DNA from: SKNW01 sp050485865 | GTDB lineage: Bacteria > Gemmatimonadota > Gemmatimonadetes > Longimicrobiales > Gaopeijiaceae | Direction of reading: 5' to 3' | Assembly: GCA_050485865.1 (NCBI GenBank) | Contig: JBJHCE010000004.1 | Span: 1-64,000 of the forward strand | Length of the DNA stretch: 64,000 nucleotides | Shown here: piece by piece, positions 43,367-51,688 of the stretch | Layout: each line of letters begins with the position of its first letter | Numbering within the stretch: the first letter of the stretch is position 1 | Notes under the pieces: model-generated | What the model saw: the letters and a program-made list of their open reading frames with translations, nothing else | The model's database searches: none | What the model was told of the DNA's origin: nothing | Made by a program: the position numbers and the translations under genes

Positions 43367-44691
43367 GACACCTCTCCTTCGGAGGACCGGATGCCGGAGC
43401 CGAGGTCGGGGGCCACCCTGTCGGGCGCCGGTTCGGGGATGCGGGGGAGGATGATCTCGAAGACGGCCCCGCCCCCCGGGCGATTCCGGGCGGTGACCCG
43501 CCCCCCGTGGGCGTCCACGACCTGGCGAACCAGGGGGAGCCCGAGCCCCGTCCCCTTCCGCTTGGTGGTGAATTCCGGGTCCCAGATCCGGTCTGCCTCG
43601 GCGTCGGGGATCCCCCCACCCCGGTCGAGCACGAGGATCCGTACGAGGCCGGAGGAGTCGGGGTCGGGGCGGAGCTCGACCTCCACGGGCCGGGGGGGTG
43701 CGTCGACCTCTCCCGCCGCCGCCGCCCGCACCGGGGCCACCGCGTCCAGCGCGTTCACGACGAGGTTCCGGATGACCCGCTCGAGGGCCACCGGGTGTCC
43801 CTCCACGTAGAGGGGCTCGGCGGAACGGTGGAGGACCACCTCCTCTCCGTCGGGGTCGATCCTCCGGACCAGGTGCTCGAGGAGCTCCGCCAGCTCCACC
43901 GGCGAGGGAGGGCCCTCGGGGGGCCTCCCGAACTGGGCGAAGGAGCGGGAGAGCTCGTCCAGGCGGGCGATCTCGTCCAGGAGAACCTCCCCGGCCTGTG
44001 CCGCCGCCGGGTCCGCCGACCGGGCCGCCGTGCGGGCGGCCATCTGCATCGGCGCGAGGGGATTCTTGAGATCGTGGGCGATCCTCCGGGCCATTTCCGT
44101 CCAGCTCCGGGTGCGGGCCTCCCGGACTTCGCGTGCCCGGGCCTCGACCAGTTCCCCCTCCATGTCCCGGAGGGCGTCACGGAGGGCGCGAACCTCGCGG
44201 ATCTCCCGCCCCTCCCGGGCCGGATCCGAGGGGGGAAGGGGCTCTCCCCGACCCATGGCCTCGGTCCAGGCCACGATCTCGCCCACCGGGCGGGAGAGAG
44301 AGCGCGACACCTGCTTGGCGCTCCAGAGGGAGAGCCCCGCCGCCAGTACGAAGAGGCCGCCGGCGAAAAGCGGAAGGAGCCGGAGGATGCGCTCGCCCAG
44401 GAAGGCGTAGAGCCTCGAGAAGCGCACCGACTCGGAAAGCTGTTCCCGGTGAAGCTCCGCCGCGGCACGGATGTCGGGGTCCTGGGCCGGGTCGTCGATG
44501 ATCCGGTCGAGGAGGGTGCGCCCCGATTCCGCCACCTGGTCCCAGGGTCCGGCGCTCCCCGTGACCACCACGACCTCCCGGAAGGCGAGGGACCCGGTGA
44601 CCAGGAGGATCGCAGCCGGGACCGCGGCGGTGAGGAAGAGCGCCACGAAGAGTCGACCCCGGAGGGACCGGAGGTTGGGGCGGCGGAACAT
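43363..44691 (-). CDS. ntrY: Membrane histidine kinase, NtrY type
   Basis: The protein has 442 residues from the ATG at 44691. Two transmembrane helices (VALFLTAAVPAAILLVTGSL and LLPLFAGGLFVLAAGLSLW) flank a small extracytoplasmic domain. A HAMP linker (RSLSRPVGEIVAWTEAMG) and the H-box MARRIAHDLKNPLAPMQ follow, then the ATP-binding N box VIRNLVVNALDAV and G boxes (DRGGGIPD, KGTGLGLPLVRQVV). The HDLKNPL motif with the HAMP arrangement is that of NtrY-like kinases. Longer reading upstream of 44691 is not conserved. Confidence 0.9.
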   Translation of the reverse strand: MFRRPNLRSLRGRLFVALFLTAAVPAAILLVTGSLAFREVVVVTGSAGPWDQVAESGRTLLDRIIDDPAQDPDIRAAAELHREQLSESVRFSRLYAFLGERILRLLPLFAGGLFVLAAGLSLWSAKQVSRSLSRPVGEIVAWTEAMGRGEPLPPSDPAREGREIREVRALRDALRDMEGELVEARAREVREARTRSWTEMARRIAHDLKNPLAPMQMAARTAARSADPAAAQAGEVLLDEIARLDELSRSFAQFGRPPEGPPSPVELAELLEHLVRRIDPDGEEVVLHRSAEPLYVEGHPVALERVIRNLVVNALDAVAPVRAAAAGEVDAPPRPVEVELRPDPDSSGLVRILVLDRGGGIPDAEADRIWDPEFTTKRKGTGLGLPLVRQVVDAHGGRVTARNRPGGGAVFEIILPRIPEPAPDRVAPDLGSGIRSSEGEVS

Positions 44692-44773
44692 GGGTGGAAG
44701 CTCCCACCCGATGGAGGAAGCGGCAAGGCGGGCGGTGGGTGTACCGCGTCCGTGGGCGGCAGCCCCGGGGGCC

Positions 44774-46546
44774 TCAGGGTCGGGGAGGCGACGGCCGAAG
44801 GCACGACGGACAGAATCGCCACCCCGGTCGGATCCGGGTCCCGCAGCGACACTCGGAACCCGCCGGATGACCACAGGAGGGGCACCCCCGCGCCCACCCC
44901 GGGACCTCCTCGCCGCACCGGGCGCAGGGCGGGCGGCTCCCCGGGTCCCGGTGAAGCACCCGGGCCACCTCGTGGGGGGTGGTGACTCCCTCGGCAACCT
45001 TCCTCCGGGCGTCGCCGGCCATGGAGCCCATTCCCGACTCCCGGGCTCGCCGGCGGAGCACTTCGGTGCCCGAACCCTGCATCACCTCGTCACGGAGCAC
45101 GTCGTTCATCACCAGGAGCTCGAAGACCCCGGTGCGTCCGCGGTACCCCTCGTGGCAGGCATCGCACCCGCCGCTCCTTCCGTCGCAGGCCGGGCATCGG
45201 ACGCGGACGAGCCTCTGCGCCACGATCCCGGCGAGCCCACCGGCCACGAGGTGCGGCGGGACCCCCATCTGGAGGAGCCGGGTGATCCCCCCCGGGGCGT
45301 CGGTGGTATGGATGGTGGAGAGGACCAGGTGCCCGGTCACCGCCGCGGCCATGGCGATCTCCGCCGTTTCCCGGTCCCGGATCTCGCCGACCATGATGAC
45401 GTCCGGGTCCTGGCGGAGGACGGCCCGGAGGGCGGCGGGGAAGGTGAGCCCCGCACGGGGGCTCACCTGGACCTGGTTCACCCCGGGGACCCGGTACTCG
45501 ATCGGGTCCTCGAGGGTGACCACGTTCTGCCGCTCCCGGTCCACCTCGCCGAGGGCGCCGAAAAGGGTGGAGCTCTTTCCGCTTCCGGTGGGACCCGCGG
45601 CGAGGACCACCCCGCGCCCTGCCCGGAGGAGGGCACGAAGCCGGTCCAGGTCGGCAGGTGCGAAGCCCAGCTCCTCGAGCCCCGACGGAATCCGCCCCGG
45701 GTCGAGGATCCGGAGCACCGCCTTCTCACCCCCCTCCACGGGGAGGGTCGAGGCCCGCACGCTCACCCTCCGTCCTCCCACCTCCAGGGGGAAACCGCCG
45801 TCCTGGGGGCGGAGCCGGTCCGCGATGTCCATTCCGCCCATGACCTTCAGGCGGGAGAGGAGATGCCTGCGAAGGGCGGGGGGGACCTCCTCGACCCTCC
45901 GGAGGATCCCGTCGATCCGGGCACGGATCACGACCCCTGCCTCTCCGTGCTCCACGTGGAGGTCGCTGGCCCCCGCGGCATGGGCGTCACGGAGGAGGCG
46001 GTCCACGAGCTGGACCACGTGCCCGCCGCCTCCGGAGCCGACTTCGGCCGGTGCCGGCCCACCGTCTCCCCGGCCGGCACCGTAGGCCACGGCGATCGCC
46101 TCCTTCAGCGCCGCAGGAGGCGCGACCACGGCCCGGGTCCTCCGGCCGCTCCGGAACTGGACATCGTCGATGGCGGTGAGGTCGAGGGGGTCCGCCACCG
46201 CGACCACCAGGGCCCGCGGCGGGAGGAGGCGGAGCGGAAGGACTCCGCGACGGAGGGCCAGCGGAGCCGGGACGAGGGCAAGGGCCTCCGGATCCGCCAC
46301 GAGGGGGGGTGCCTCGAAGGGAAGACCGAGCTGTTCGGCCAGGGCCCGGGCCACCCCTTCTTCCGGGGCGAGCCCCAGGCGCGACACGATCTCTCCCAGC
46401 CGCTCCCCCGTTCCCCGCTGGGCCTCGAGGGCCTCTTCCAGGGATGCAGGGGTGAGTGCCCCCGAGCGCAGCAGGAGGGCGCCCAGGAGCCGCGGGCTGT
46501 TCCCCCGGGGGGGCGAAGGGTCCGGGGTGGGGGCGGGTTCGGCCAT
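44774..46546 (-). CDS. GspE/PilB-type secretion ATPase with C-terminal zinc ribbons
   Basis: The protein has 590 residues from the ATG at 46546. The N-terminus (about 15-145) is a GSPII_E_N/MshEN-type domain (LLLRSGALTPASLEEALEAQ, LGEIVSRLGL). The ATPase has Walker A GPTGSGKSST, the Asp box TLEDPIEYRVPG, Walker B IMVGEIRDRETAE and the His box STIHTTDAPG. The normal zinc loop (CPACDGRSGGCDAC) is present. An extra tail carries further ribbons (CARC...CPSC and CRC...CPSC). No pilin, PilC or PilT gene is adjacent. Confidence 0.85.
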   Translation of the reverse strand: MAEPAPTPDPSPPRGNSPRLLGALLLRSGALTPASLEEALEAQRGTGERLGEIVSRLGLAPEEGVARALAEQLGLPFEAPPLVADPEALALVPAPLALRRGVLPLRLLPPRALVVAVADPLDLTAIDDVQFRSGRRTRAVVAPPAALKEAIAVAYGAGRGDGGPAPAEVGSGGGGHVVQLVDRLLRDAHAAGASDLHVEHGEAGVVIRARIDGILRRVEEVPPALRRHLLSRLKVMGGMDIADRLRPQDGGFPLEVGGRRVSVRASTLPVEGGEKAVLRILDPGRIPSGLEELGFAPADLDRLRALLRAGRGVVLAAGPTGSGKSSTLFGALGEVDRERQNVVTLEDPIEYRVPGVNQVQVSPRAGLTFPAALRAVLRQDPDVIMVGEIRDRETAEIAMAAAVTGHLVLSTIHTTDAPGGITRLLQMGVPPHLVAGGLAGIVAQRLVRVRCPACDGRSGGCDACHEGYRGRTGVFELLVMNDVLRDEVMQGSGTEVLRRRARESGMGSMAGDARRKVAEGVTTPHEVARVLHRDPGSRPPCARCGEEVPGWARGCPSCGHPAGSECRCGTRIRPGWRFCPSCLRPSPPRP

Positions 46547-46557
46547 CCCCCACGGTC

Positions 46558-47577
46558 TCACTTCCCGGTGGGCATCTCCATGGCCGACGGGGACGCGGGC
46601 GGAGGTTCCCATGGGACGCCCAGGAGCCCGAGGAGCGCCGGGGTCACCCCGGTGAGCGCGAGTCCCGTGGAGGGGAAAGCGGCCTCGAGGGCCTTCCGCG
46701 AAGGGTGCGAACCCGACCCGTTCCCGGGGAGGAGGACGAATCCGAGCCCCGGGTTCCGCGTGTGCCCGGTGCGCACGTCCTCCACGTTTCCGTGGTCGCT
46801 GAACCCCACGACGATGGGCGCCGGACGACGACCCCCAGCCGCTGCGGCGCCCTGGAGCACCCCTGCCAGGAAGCGGTCCACCCGCTCGAGGGCCCGGATG
46901 CCCCCTTCCATTCCACCGCGGTGTCCGGCCCCGTCGGTGGCGTAGTGGGCAAAGAGGGTCAGGTCGTGCCGGGCTCCGATGGTGGCCAGGTTCACCCCGG
47001 CGCCCACCTCGTCGATCCGGGGAATGTCGGTGCGCCCGGTGTGGTGCCGCCACCCGTCGTTCACGATCTCCGACGCCACCGCGTCTCCCCGCACCAGCTC
47101 CTCCACGTGACGGTCCAGGACGCCGGCGGCGAAGGCCGCGAGGGGGGGAGCGGCATGCCTCCGCGTCGGGAGCGTGCCCGGCCACCCCTTGGGGTACGCA
47201 TTTGCGAAGGCCACCCGGAGCCCTCCCCGCACGCCCCTCGACAGGAGATTTCCCTCTGCAAGGGCGGGGCGGAGGGCGACGGGGGTCCATGGACCGAAGT
47301 GGCTCCCGAAATGCGCCGGGGCGTCGATCCCCGCCAGCGCCGCCACCTGCCCCGTCCCGCTCTGGGGAAGCCCGTCCATTCCCAGGACCGCGTCGAGGGG
47401 AAGGCTCCACCCCCCGGGGCCGGCCACGTGGGGTTCCTCGAGGACGGGGAGGTGCCCCCCGAACGCGGCGCGAAGCGTGGGGAGCTCGGCAGAGAGAAAG
47501 GGGTTCACCTCGGGGTCGGACGTTCCGATCCCCACGCCGTCCAGGAAGACGGCGATCACGGAAACCGCCCTCGTCAC
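46558..47577 (-). CDS. Alkaline-phosphatase-superfamily metalloenzyme (phosphoglycerate-mutase/phosphopentomutase fold)
   Basis: The protein has 339 residues. FLDGVGIG at the start, the phosphorylatable GLPQSGTGQV (nucleophile Ser/Thr), THYATDGAGH-like AHYATDGAGHRGG and the metal pair FSDHGNVED are superfamily hallmarks. It is smaller than iPGM (about 510) and lacks the inserted transferase domain, so it may be a phosphatase or nucleotide/sugar-phosphate hydrolase rather than a mutase. It overlaps the upstream hypothetical gene by ATGA. Confidence 0.75.
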   Translation of the reverse strand: MTRAVSVIAVFLDGVGIGTSDPEVNPFLSAELPTLRAAFGGHLPVLEEPHVAGPGGWSLPLDAVLGMDGLPQSGTGQVAALAGIDAPAHFGSHFGPWTPVALRPALAEGNLLSRGVRGGLRVAFANAYPKGWPGTLPTRRHAAPPLAAFAAGVLDRHVEELVRGDAVASEIVNDGWRHHTGRTDIPRIDEVGAGVNLATIGARHDLTLFAHYATDGAGHRGGMEGGIRALERVDRFLAGVLQGAAAAGGRRPAPIVVGFSDHGNVEDVRTGHTRNPGLGFVLLPGNGSGSHPSRKALEAAFPSTGLALTGVTPALLGLLGVPWEPPPASPSAMEMPTGK

Positions 47578-48128
47578 CCCGCCGGGCGCAGGTCCAGCGT
47601 GACCCGCGCCGCCACGTGTCCCAGGTCGGCCCGCTCCCGTACCGCCTCGCGGATCCGGGGCTCGAGCTTCCCGAAGGCGGCGACCACCCCGTCGCGGAGC
47701 TCCTCCCGGAGGATCCGGAGTGCGTTCGCGTCGGGACGCGACGACTTCGTGACCTCCCGCACCTCGTCGAAGCGCTCGGGGCGGATCTCGAAGGGCGCCA
47801 TGCCCGTGTCGTCGGGGCGGTCATGGTCGAGCCAGTGCACGGCCACGGTGACGTCGCCCCGGCCCCTCAGGTTGTGCATGTCGCCCACGGCCTGGAAGCG
47901 CTCCGCCAGCCGCCGCATCTCGCCCGCCCCGGCGGTGGCCACGTAGGCCCGCTCGACGGCGGCGAAGATCCGGCGGACCCGCTCCGCCTGGGTCGCGTCG
48001 GAGGCGAGGGGCTCGGTGTCGAGGACCCGGGCCGTCGCTTCCCGGATGAAGAGGGGGCCCCCGTCGTCGCGGTTCCGGGCGCGGTCGATGCTGTCGAGGA
48101 TCCGGTCCGGGTTGGTGCGGAAGCTCAT
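47574..48128 (-). CDS. Uncharacterised soluble protein
   Basis: The protein has 184 residues. I do not recognise it. It has no signal peptide or membrane helix and is rich in charged residues and helices. Notable stretches are RNRDDGGPLFIREATARVL and HWLDHDRPDDTGMAPFEIRP. It heads the minus-strand run toward ntrYX, and its stop overlaps the start of the metalloenzyme gene, so it is a real gene by position and codon use. Confidence 0.65.
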   Translation of the reverse strand: MSFRTNPDRILDSIDRARNRDDGGPLFIREATARVLDTEPLASDATQAERVRRIFAAVERAYVATAGAGEMRRLAERFQAVGDMHNLRGRGDVTVAVHWLDHDRPDDTGMAPFEIRPERFDEVREVTKSSRPDANALRILREELRDGVVAAFGKLEPRIREAVRERADLGHVAARVTLDLRPAG

Positions 48129-48379
48129 TCACCTCTCCTGCTGCGTCCGCCGGGGTGGACGGCGGAATGGATCCGGCGCCCGCGGAGTGCAGGGGCCGCT
48201 TCCGACGATAACCCGCTCCCACCCGAGCCACCAGACGGAAGCCGTGCCCTTCCCCCGACCGTTCCCGTCTTCCCTTGGTCTTGCGCGGGCGCCCCCCGGC
48301 GACGTACGGATTCCGGTCCGGTTTCGCAGACCCCGTTCGCTCCCGCGTCTCCCCGGAGACGCACCGCCCGCGCTCAGCC

Positions 48380-49426
48380 ATGGTCCCGTCCGATCCGCTC
48401 GCCCGTCTCCCCGAGGCCGACCTCCGCATCCCCGCCGGTGCCCGCTGGGCCGGCGAGGGGCTCGAGATCCCCGAGGGGACCCTCCCGGAGGCGGACCTCG
48501 TGCGCCTCACCGTGCTCTACACCGCCCTCGAGGGGCTCTACCGCCGGTGGCTCGCGCTGGGCACCGACGCCCCGCCGAAGGCGTGGGCGGAACTGGCCGA
48601 GGAAATCCGGGCCTTCGACCGGGAGCCCCTCTCCTCCCTCCACGAGGCGCTGGGCGGGGAGGCGGGAGTGCGCTGGAACGACCGGTCCCCCCAGCTTCGC
48701 CGCGCCCTCCACGACCTGAGGGGGGGCGCCTTCTTCGCGCTTCGCCTCTACGCCGCCCTCCTCGACGAGAGGTCGCCCAACCCCGACGAGGTTGAGGCCG
48801 CGGCCTTCCTTGCCCGGGACCAGGCGAAGGTGGTCCGGAGCCTCGTCCCCTCCATCGACCCGGAGGGGTACACCCGGGACCGGTCGGAGCGGGCCCACGG
48901 AATGCGGGAGCTCGTGGACAAGTGGGACGGCTTCGTCTTTCCGCAGGTGGAGCCCCCGGTCCGGGTCGAGGTGGAGGCCCCATGGCGGGGGGACCTGGCC
49001 TCGCGCTGCCTGGAAGCGGCGGCCCTGGACCGGGTGCTCTACAACCTCCTGAACAATGCCGCCCGGTTCACCTCCGACGGGCGCGTGCGCCTCCGTGTGG
49101 AACGGGTCGGGAGCGCAGCGCGGATCGCCGTGGCGAACCGGATCCGGGATGCAGAGCGGAGCTGGCTCTCCGAGGGGTTCGGCGACGATCCGTCGGCCCT
49201 CTTCCTCGGGGGGCGCACCCGCGGGGGCTCCGGGGTCGGGATGGCGTCCGGGGCGTCGATCGTGGCCCGGGCCTGGGGGCAGGTGGATGCGGCGGACGCC
49301 GTCACCATGGGGGCGGTGGGCGCCCGGGTCGACGACGGATCGTTCGTGGCCTGGGTCCACTGGCCGGTGCTCCTCGCAAACGGGGGCGGCACGGCCCCGT
49401 CCACGACCCGCGGAGGTGACGCATGA
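48380..49426 (+). CDS. Histidine-kinase-like protein, soluble, with an HDLRGG box
   Basis: The protein has 348 residues from the ATG at 48380. There is no membrane segment. A helical region contains RRALHDLRGGAFFALRLY, which resembles an H-box (His followed by Asp-Leu-Arg) in the dimerisation helix. The C-terminus looks like a HATPase_c domain with N-box AALDRVLYNLLNNAARFT and a glycine loop GGRTRGGSGVGMASG. The central DxGxG (G1) box is poor or missing, so it may be a degenerate kinase or an anti-sigma-like ATP-binding protein. The stop overlaps the Yip1 gene by ATGA. Confidence 0.6.
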   Translation: MVPSDPLARLPEADLRIPAGARWAGEGLEIPEGTLPEADLVRLTVLYTALEGLYRRWLALGTDAPPKAWAELAEEIRAFDREPLSSLHEALGGEAGVRWNDRSPQLRRALHDLRGGAFFALRLYAALLDERSPNPDEVEAAAFLARDQAKVVRSLVPSIDPEGYTRDRSERAHGMRELVDKWDGFVFPQVEPPVRVEVEAPWRGDLASRCLEAAALDRVLYNLLNNAARFTSDGRVRLRVERVGSAARIAVANRIRDAERSWLSEGFGDDPSALFLGGRTRGGSGVGMASGASIVARAWGQVDAADAVTMGAVGARVDDGSFVAWVHWPVLLANGGGTAPSTTRGGDA

Positions 49427-50127
49427 TGGAGGAGGAGCCGGTGGAGCGTCAGGACCCCTCGGGCCCGTTCTCCCGGTTCATCCGGGTCTTCGCCGCTCCC
49501 GGGGCCCTCTTCCGGGAGCTCGCGGAGGAGCCGCGGGCGCTGGGGGCGATCGTCCTCGGGATCGCCCTCTCGGTCCTCGGAACCGCGCTCATTCCCATGG
49601 GCGTGTGGGAGCAGGCGCTTCTTTCCGATGCCCTCGGGACCGGCGCCGAGATCCCGGAGAACCCGGCCACCATGGCCCGGGTGATCTGGGTCGTGACCCT
49701 CTTCACCGCCGTCGTGGCCTGGCCCCTCCTGGCCCTGGTCTCGGCAGGGCTCTACGCCCTCGTCTTCTTCTTCGTGTTCGGGTACCGGGGGGACTTCCGG
49801 AGGCTCTTCTCCGTGGTCAGCCACGCCCTCCTCGTGGTGGCGGTGGGCGGGCTCCTCCTGGCACCGGCCCGGATCCTGTCGGGGGACATCTCCTTCTCGC
49901 TCTCCCTCGCCACCCTCCTCCCCTTCGCGGGGGACGGCTTCGTGGGGAGATACCTGGAGCTCATGGACCTCTTCAACCTCTGGGCCTACGTCCTCGTCGG
50001 GATGGGGGCCGCCGCCCTTGACGGAACCCGCACCTCCGGACACGGGATCGGGGTGGCGGTGGGAACGGCCCTGCTCCTCTCCCTTCCCGTGGCAGCGGTC
50101 ACGGGTGCGCTCGGAGGCACCCCGTGA
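49423..50127 (+). CDS. Yip1-domain integral membrane protein
   Basis: The protein has 234 residues with about five hydrophobic helices (ALGAIVLGIALSVLGTALI, VIWVVTLFTAVVAWPLLALV, SAGLYALVFFFVFGY and others). The N-terminal RFIRVFAAPGALFRELAEEP and the central GYRGDFRRLFSVVSHALL fit Yip1-family bacterial proteins. The function is unknown. It overlaps neighbours on both sides by 4 bases, so the kinase-like protein, this protein and CsaA form one unit. Confidence 0.8.
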   Translation: MMEEEPVERQDPSGPFSRFIRVFAAPGALFRELAEEPRALGAIVLGIALSVLGTALIPMGVWEQALLSDALGTGAEIPENPATMARVIWVVTLFTAVVAWPLLALVSAGLYALVFFFVFGYRGDFRRLFSVVSHALLVVAVGGLLLAPARILSGDISFSLSLATLLPFAGDGFVGRYLELMDLFNLWAYVLVGMGAAALDGTRTSGHGIGVAVGTALLLSLPVAAVTGALGGTP

Positions 50128-50531
50128 GCGCCCCTCCGAAACCCGAGGCCTCCTTCGACGACTTCCTCCGCCTGGACATCCGGTGCGGCGTGGTGCGGGC
50201 TGCGGCCCCCTTCCCCGAGGCCCGGAACCCCTCCCTTCGCCTGGAGATCGACTTCGGCCCCGGGATCGGGATCCGCGCCTCCTCGGCCCAGCTGACCCGG
50301 CGCTACACCCCCGAGGCCCTGGTGGGTACCCGGGTCCTGGGCCTCGTGAACGTGCCTCCCCGGCGGATCGCGGGGTTCCGGAGCGAGTGCCTCGTCCTGG
50401 GCGTGGTGGACCCGGACGACCCCGGCGACGTGATCCTCGTCCGACCGGACGGGAGCGGGCCGCCTCCGGGTGCCCTTTCCGGGGATGCGGTGGAGGGCGG
50501 ACCCGGTCCGGTGGGCTGGCCCCTGGGGTGA
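50124..50531 (+). CDS. csaA: CsaA-like tRNA-binding-domain protein
   Basis: The protein has 135 residues and a single OB-fold tRNA-binding domain. The family pattern DFLRLDIRCGVVRAA, ARNPSLRLEIDFG, SSAQLTRRYTPEALVG and VNVPPRRIAGFRSECLVLG is complete, with the last block characteristic of CsaA. CsaA is a homodimeric chaperone-like protein linked to Sec export in Bacillus. The Gly/Pro-rich C-terminal tail (about 20 residues) is extra. Confidence 0.9.
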   Translation: MSAPPKPEASFDDFLRLDIRCGVVRAAAPFPEARNPSLRLEIDFGPGIGIRASSAQLTRRYTPEALVGTRVLGLVNVPPRRIAGFRSECLVLGVVDPDDPGDVILVRPDGSGPPPGALSGDAVEGGPGPVGWPLG

Positions 50532-50579
50532 GGGCGCCCCATCCCCCCCTTGTGCCCTCGGCGGACCCTCCGTGTGCCC

Positions 50580-51128
50580 TCAGCGGAGCGGGAAGACGAT
50601 CCGGGCCTCGGCGCCCACCTCGATCCCCCGGGACGCGAACCACCCCTGGGGGACCTCGAGGGCGAACATGGCCGGGACCGCCGAGGTGTGGAGCTCCTCC
50701 GACTCGGGCTCCATCTGCTGGATGTCCACCACCACCTGGCGCGCGTCGAGAAACGCGATGTCCAGGGGGATGTAGGTGTTCTGCATCCAGAAGGACCGGG
50801 GCGCCTCCGACGTGTACACGAAGAGCATTCCGTGTCCGTCGGCGAGCTCGGTCCGGTACATGAGCCCGCGCTCGCGGAGGGCCGGGGTGTCCGCCACTTC
50901 GGCGACGACGGTATCGGCCCCGAAGACCACCCAGGCCCTTCCTTGAGGCGGCCGCACACGCTCCGCCGCCACCGCCGCCCGGTCGGCGCCGGCAACCCGG
51001 GCCTCGGCACCCGGGTCCGCCCCTCCGCATCCCGGAACGGAGAAGAGGAGAAGACAGGCGACGACCAGGAGCCCGAGGGTGAGCGCCGGCGCGCGCCGGA
51101 CGGGGTGGGCGCGGTGGGGTGCGATCAT
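50580..51128 (-). CDS. DUF192 lipoprotein
   Basis: The protein has 182 residues. An N-terminal hydrophobic stretch (ALTLGLLVVACLLLFSVPGC) ends in a cysteine that looks like a lipobox, though Pro at -2 is unusual. The DUF192 fold follows with VFGADTVVAEVADTPALRERGLMYR, DGHGMLFVY, SFWMQNTYIPLDIAF and GIEVG. The family role is unknown. It is transcribed away from the Trm112-like gene; the 219 bases between them must hold both promoters. Confidence 0.88.
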   Translation of the reverse strand: MIAPHRAHPVRRAPALTLGLLVVACLLLFSVPGCGGADPGAEARVAGADRAAVAAERVRPPQGRAWVVFGADTVVAEVADTPALRERGLMYRTELADGHGMLFVYTSEAPRSFWMQNTYIPLDIAFLDARQVVVDIQQMEPESEELHTSAVPAMFALEVPQGWFASRGIEVGAEARIVFPLR

Positions 51129-51347
51129 GGGGATGCCGGAAGGGAGTGGGTGGGCGCGGAAGGGACGCGGACACGGGCGGTGTCTCGCGCGGGACGGGGA
51201 ATGGTGCTAAATTGCGCCGCCTTTGGCCGGGATGCACGGCCCTGGCGGGACCCGACCGAAGGGCCCTCGGCGCGCTCCGCAAGCGGGGTCGCCGCAGCCC
51301 TTCCCGACCACCCAAGCGCGCGGTTGACACCGCCCGGGGGTTTGTAG

Positions 51348-51605
51348 ATGGTGAACCCGGATCTCCTCGACATTCTCGTTTGTCCGGACACGAAGGAACC
51401 GGTGCGCCTGGCCGAAGCCGAGCTTCTGGCCCGGGTGAACGCTGCCGTGTCCTCCGGCGCGCTCCGGACCCGTGGAGGGGACCCGGTCCGGGAACCGCTC
51501 GAAGAGGCGCTCGTTCGCGAGGACGGGCGCGTGCTCTACCCGGTCCGGGACGGGATCCCGGTCATGCTCATCGACGAATCGATTCTCCTCGATCCCCTCT
51601 CCTGA
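51348..51605 (+). CDS. Trm112-like (UPF0434/YcaR-type) protein
   Basis: The protein has 85 residues: LLDILVCPDTKEPVRL at the start and DGRVLYPVRDGIPVMLIDESI at the end match the family. The second cysteine of the usual zinc knuckle (CPxC) is replaced by Thr. An insert of about 20 residues lies between the two halves. The start ATG overlaps no promoter that I trust, although TTGACA occurs at 51324-51329; TAAATT at 51208-51213 is another possible -10. Confidence 0.85.
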   Translation: MVNPDLLDILVCPDTKEPVRLAEAELLARVNAAVSSGALRTRGGDPVREPLEEALVREDGRVLYPVRDGIPVMLIDESILLDPLS

Positions 51606-51688
51606 GCGGTCTTTCACCCGCGTGTCGCCGGCAGGTTCCGGCGAGGCGCGGGGCCGCTTGCCACCGACCACGCCAGCGTCAGAAAGCC

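Noticed and set aside
45951..45960. TCCACGTGGA palindrome as a further parS site
   Set aside because: It is inside the secretion ATPase gene and lacks the outer arms of the consensus.
46558..47577. Calling this a phosphoglycerate mutase or phosphopentomutase
   Set aside because: It is too short and lacks the inserted second domain; only the superfamily is supported.
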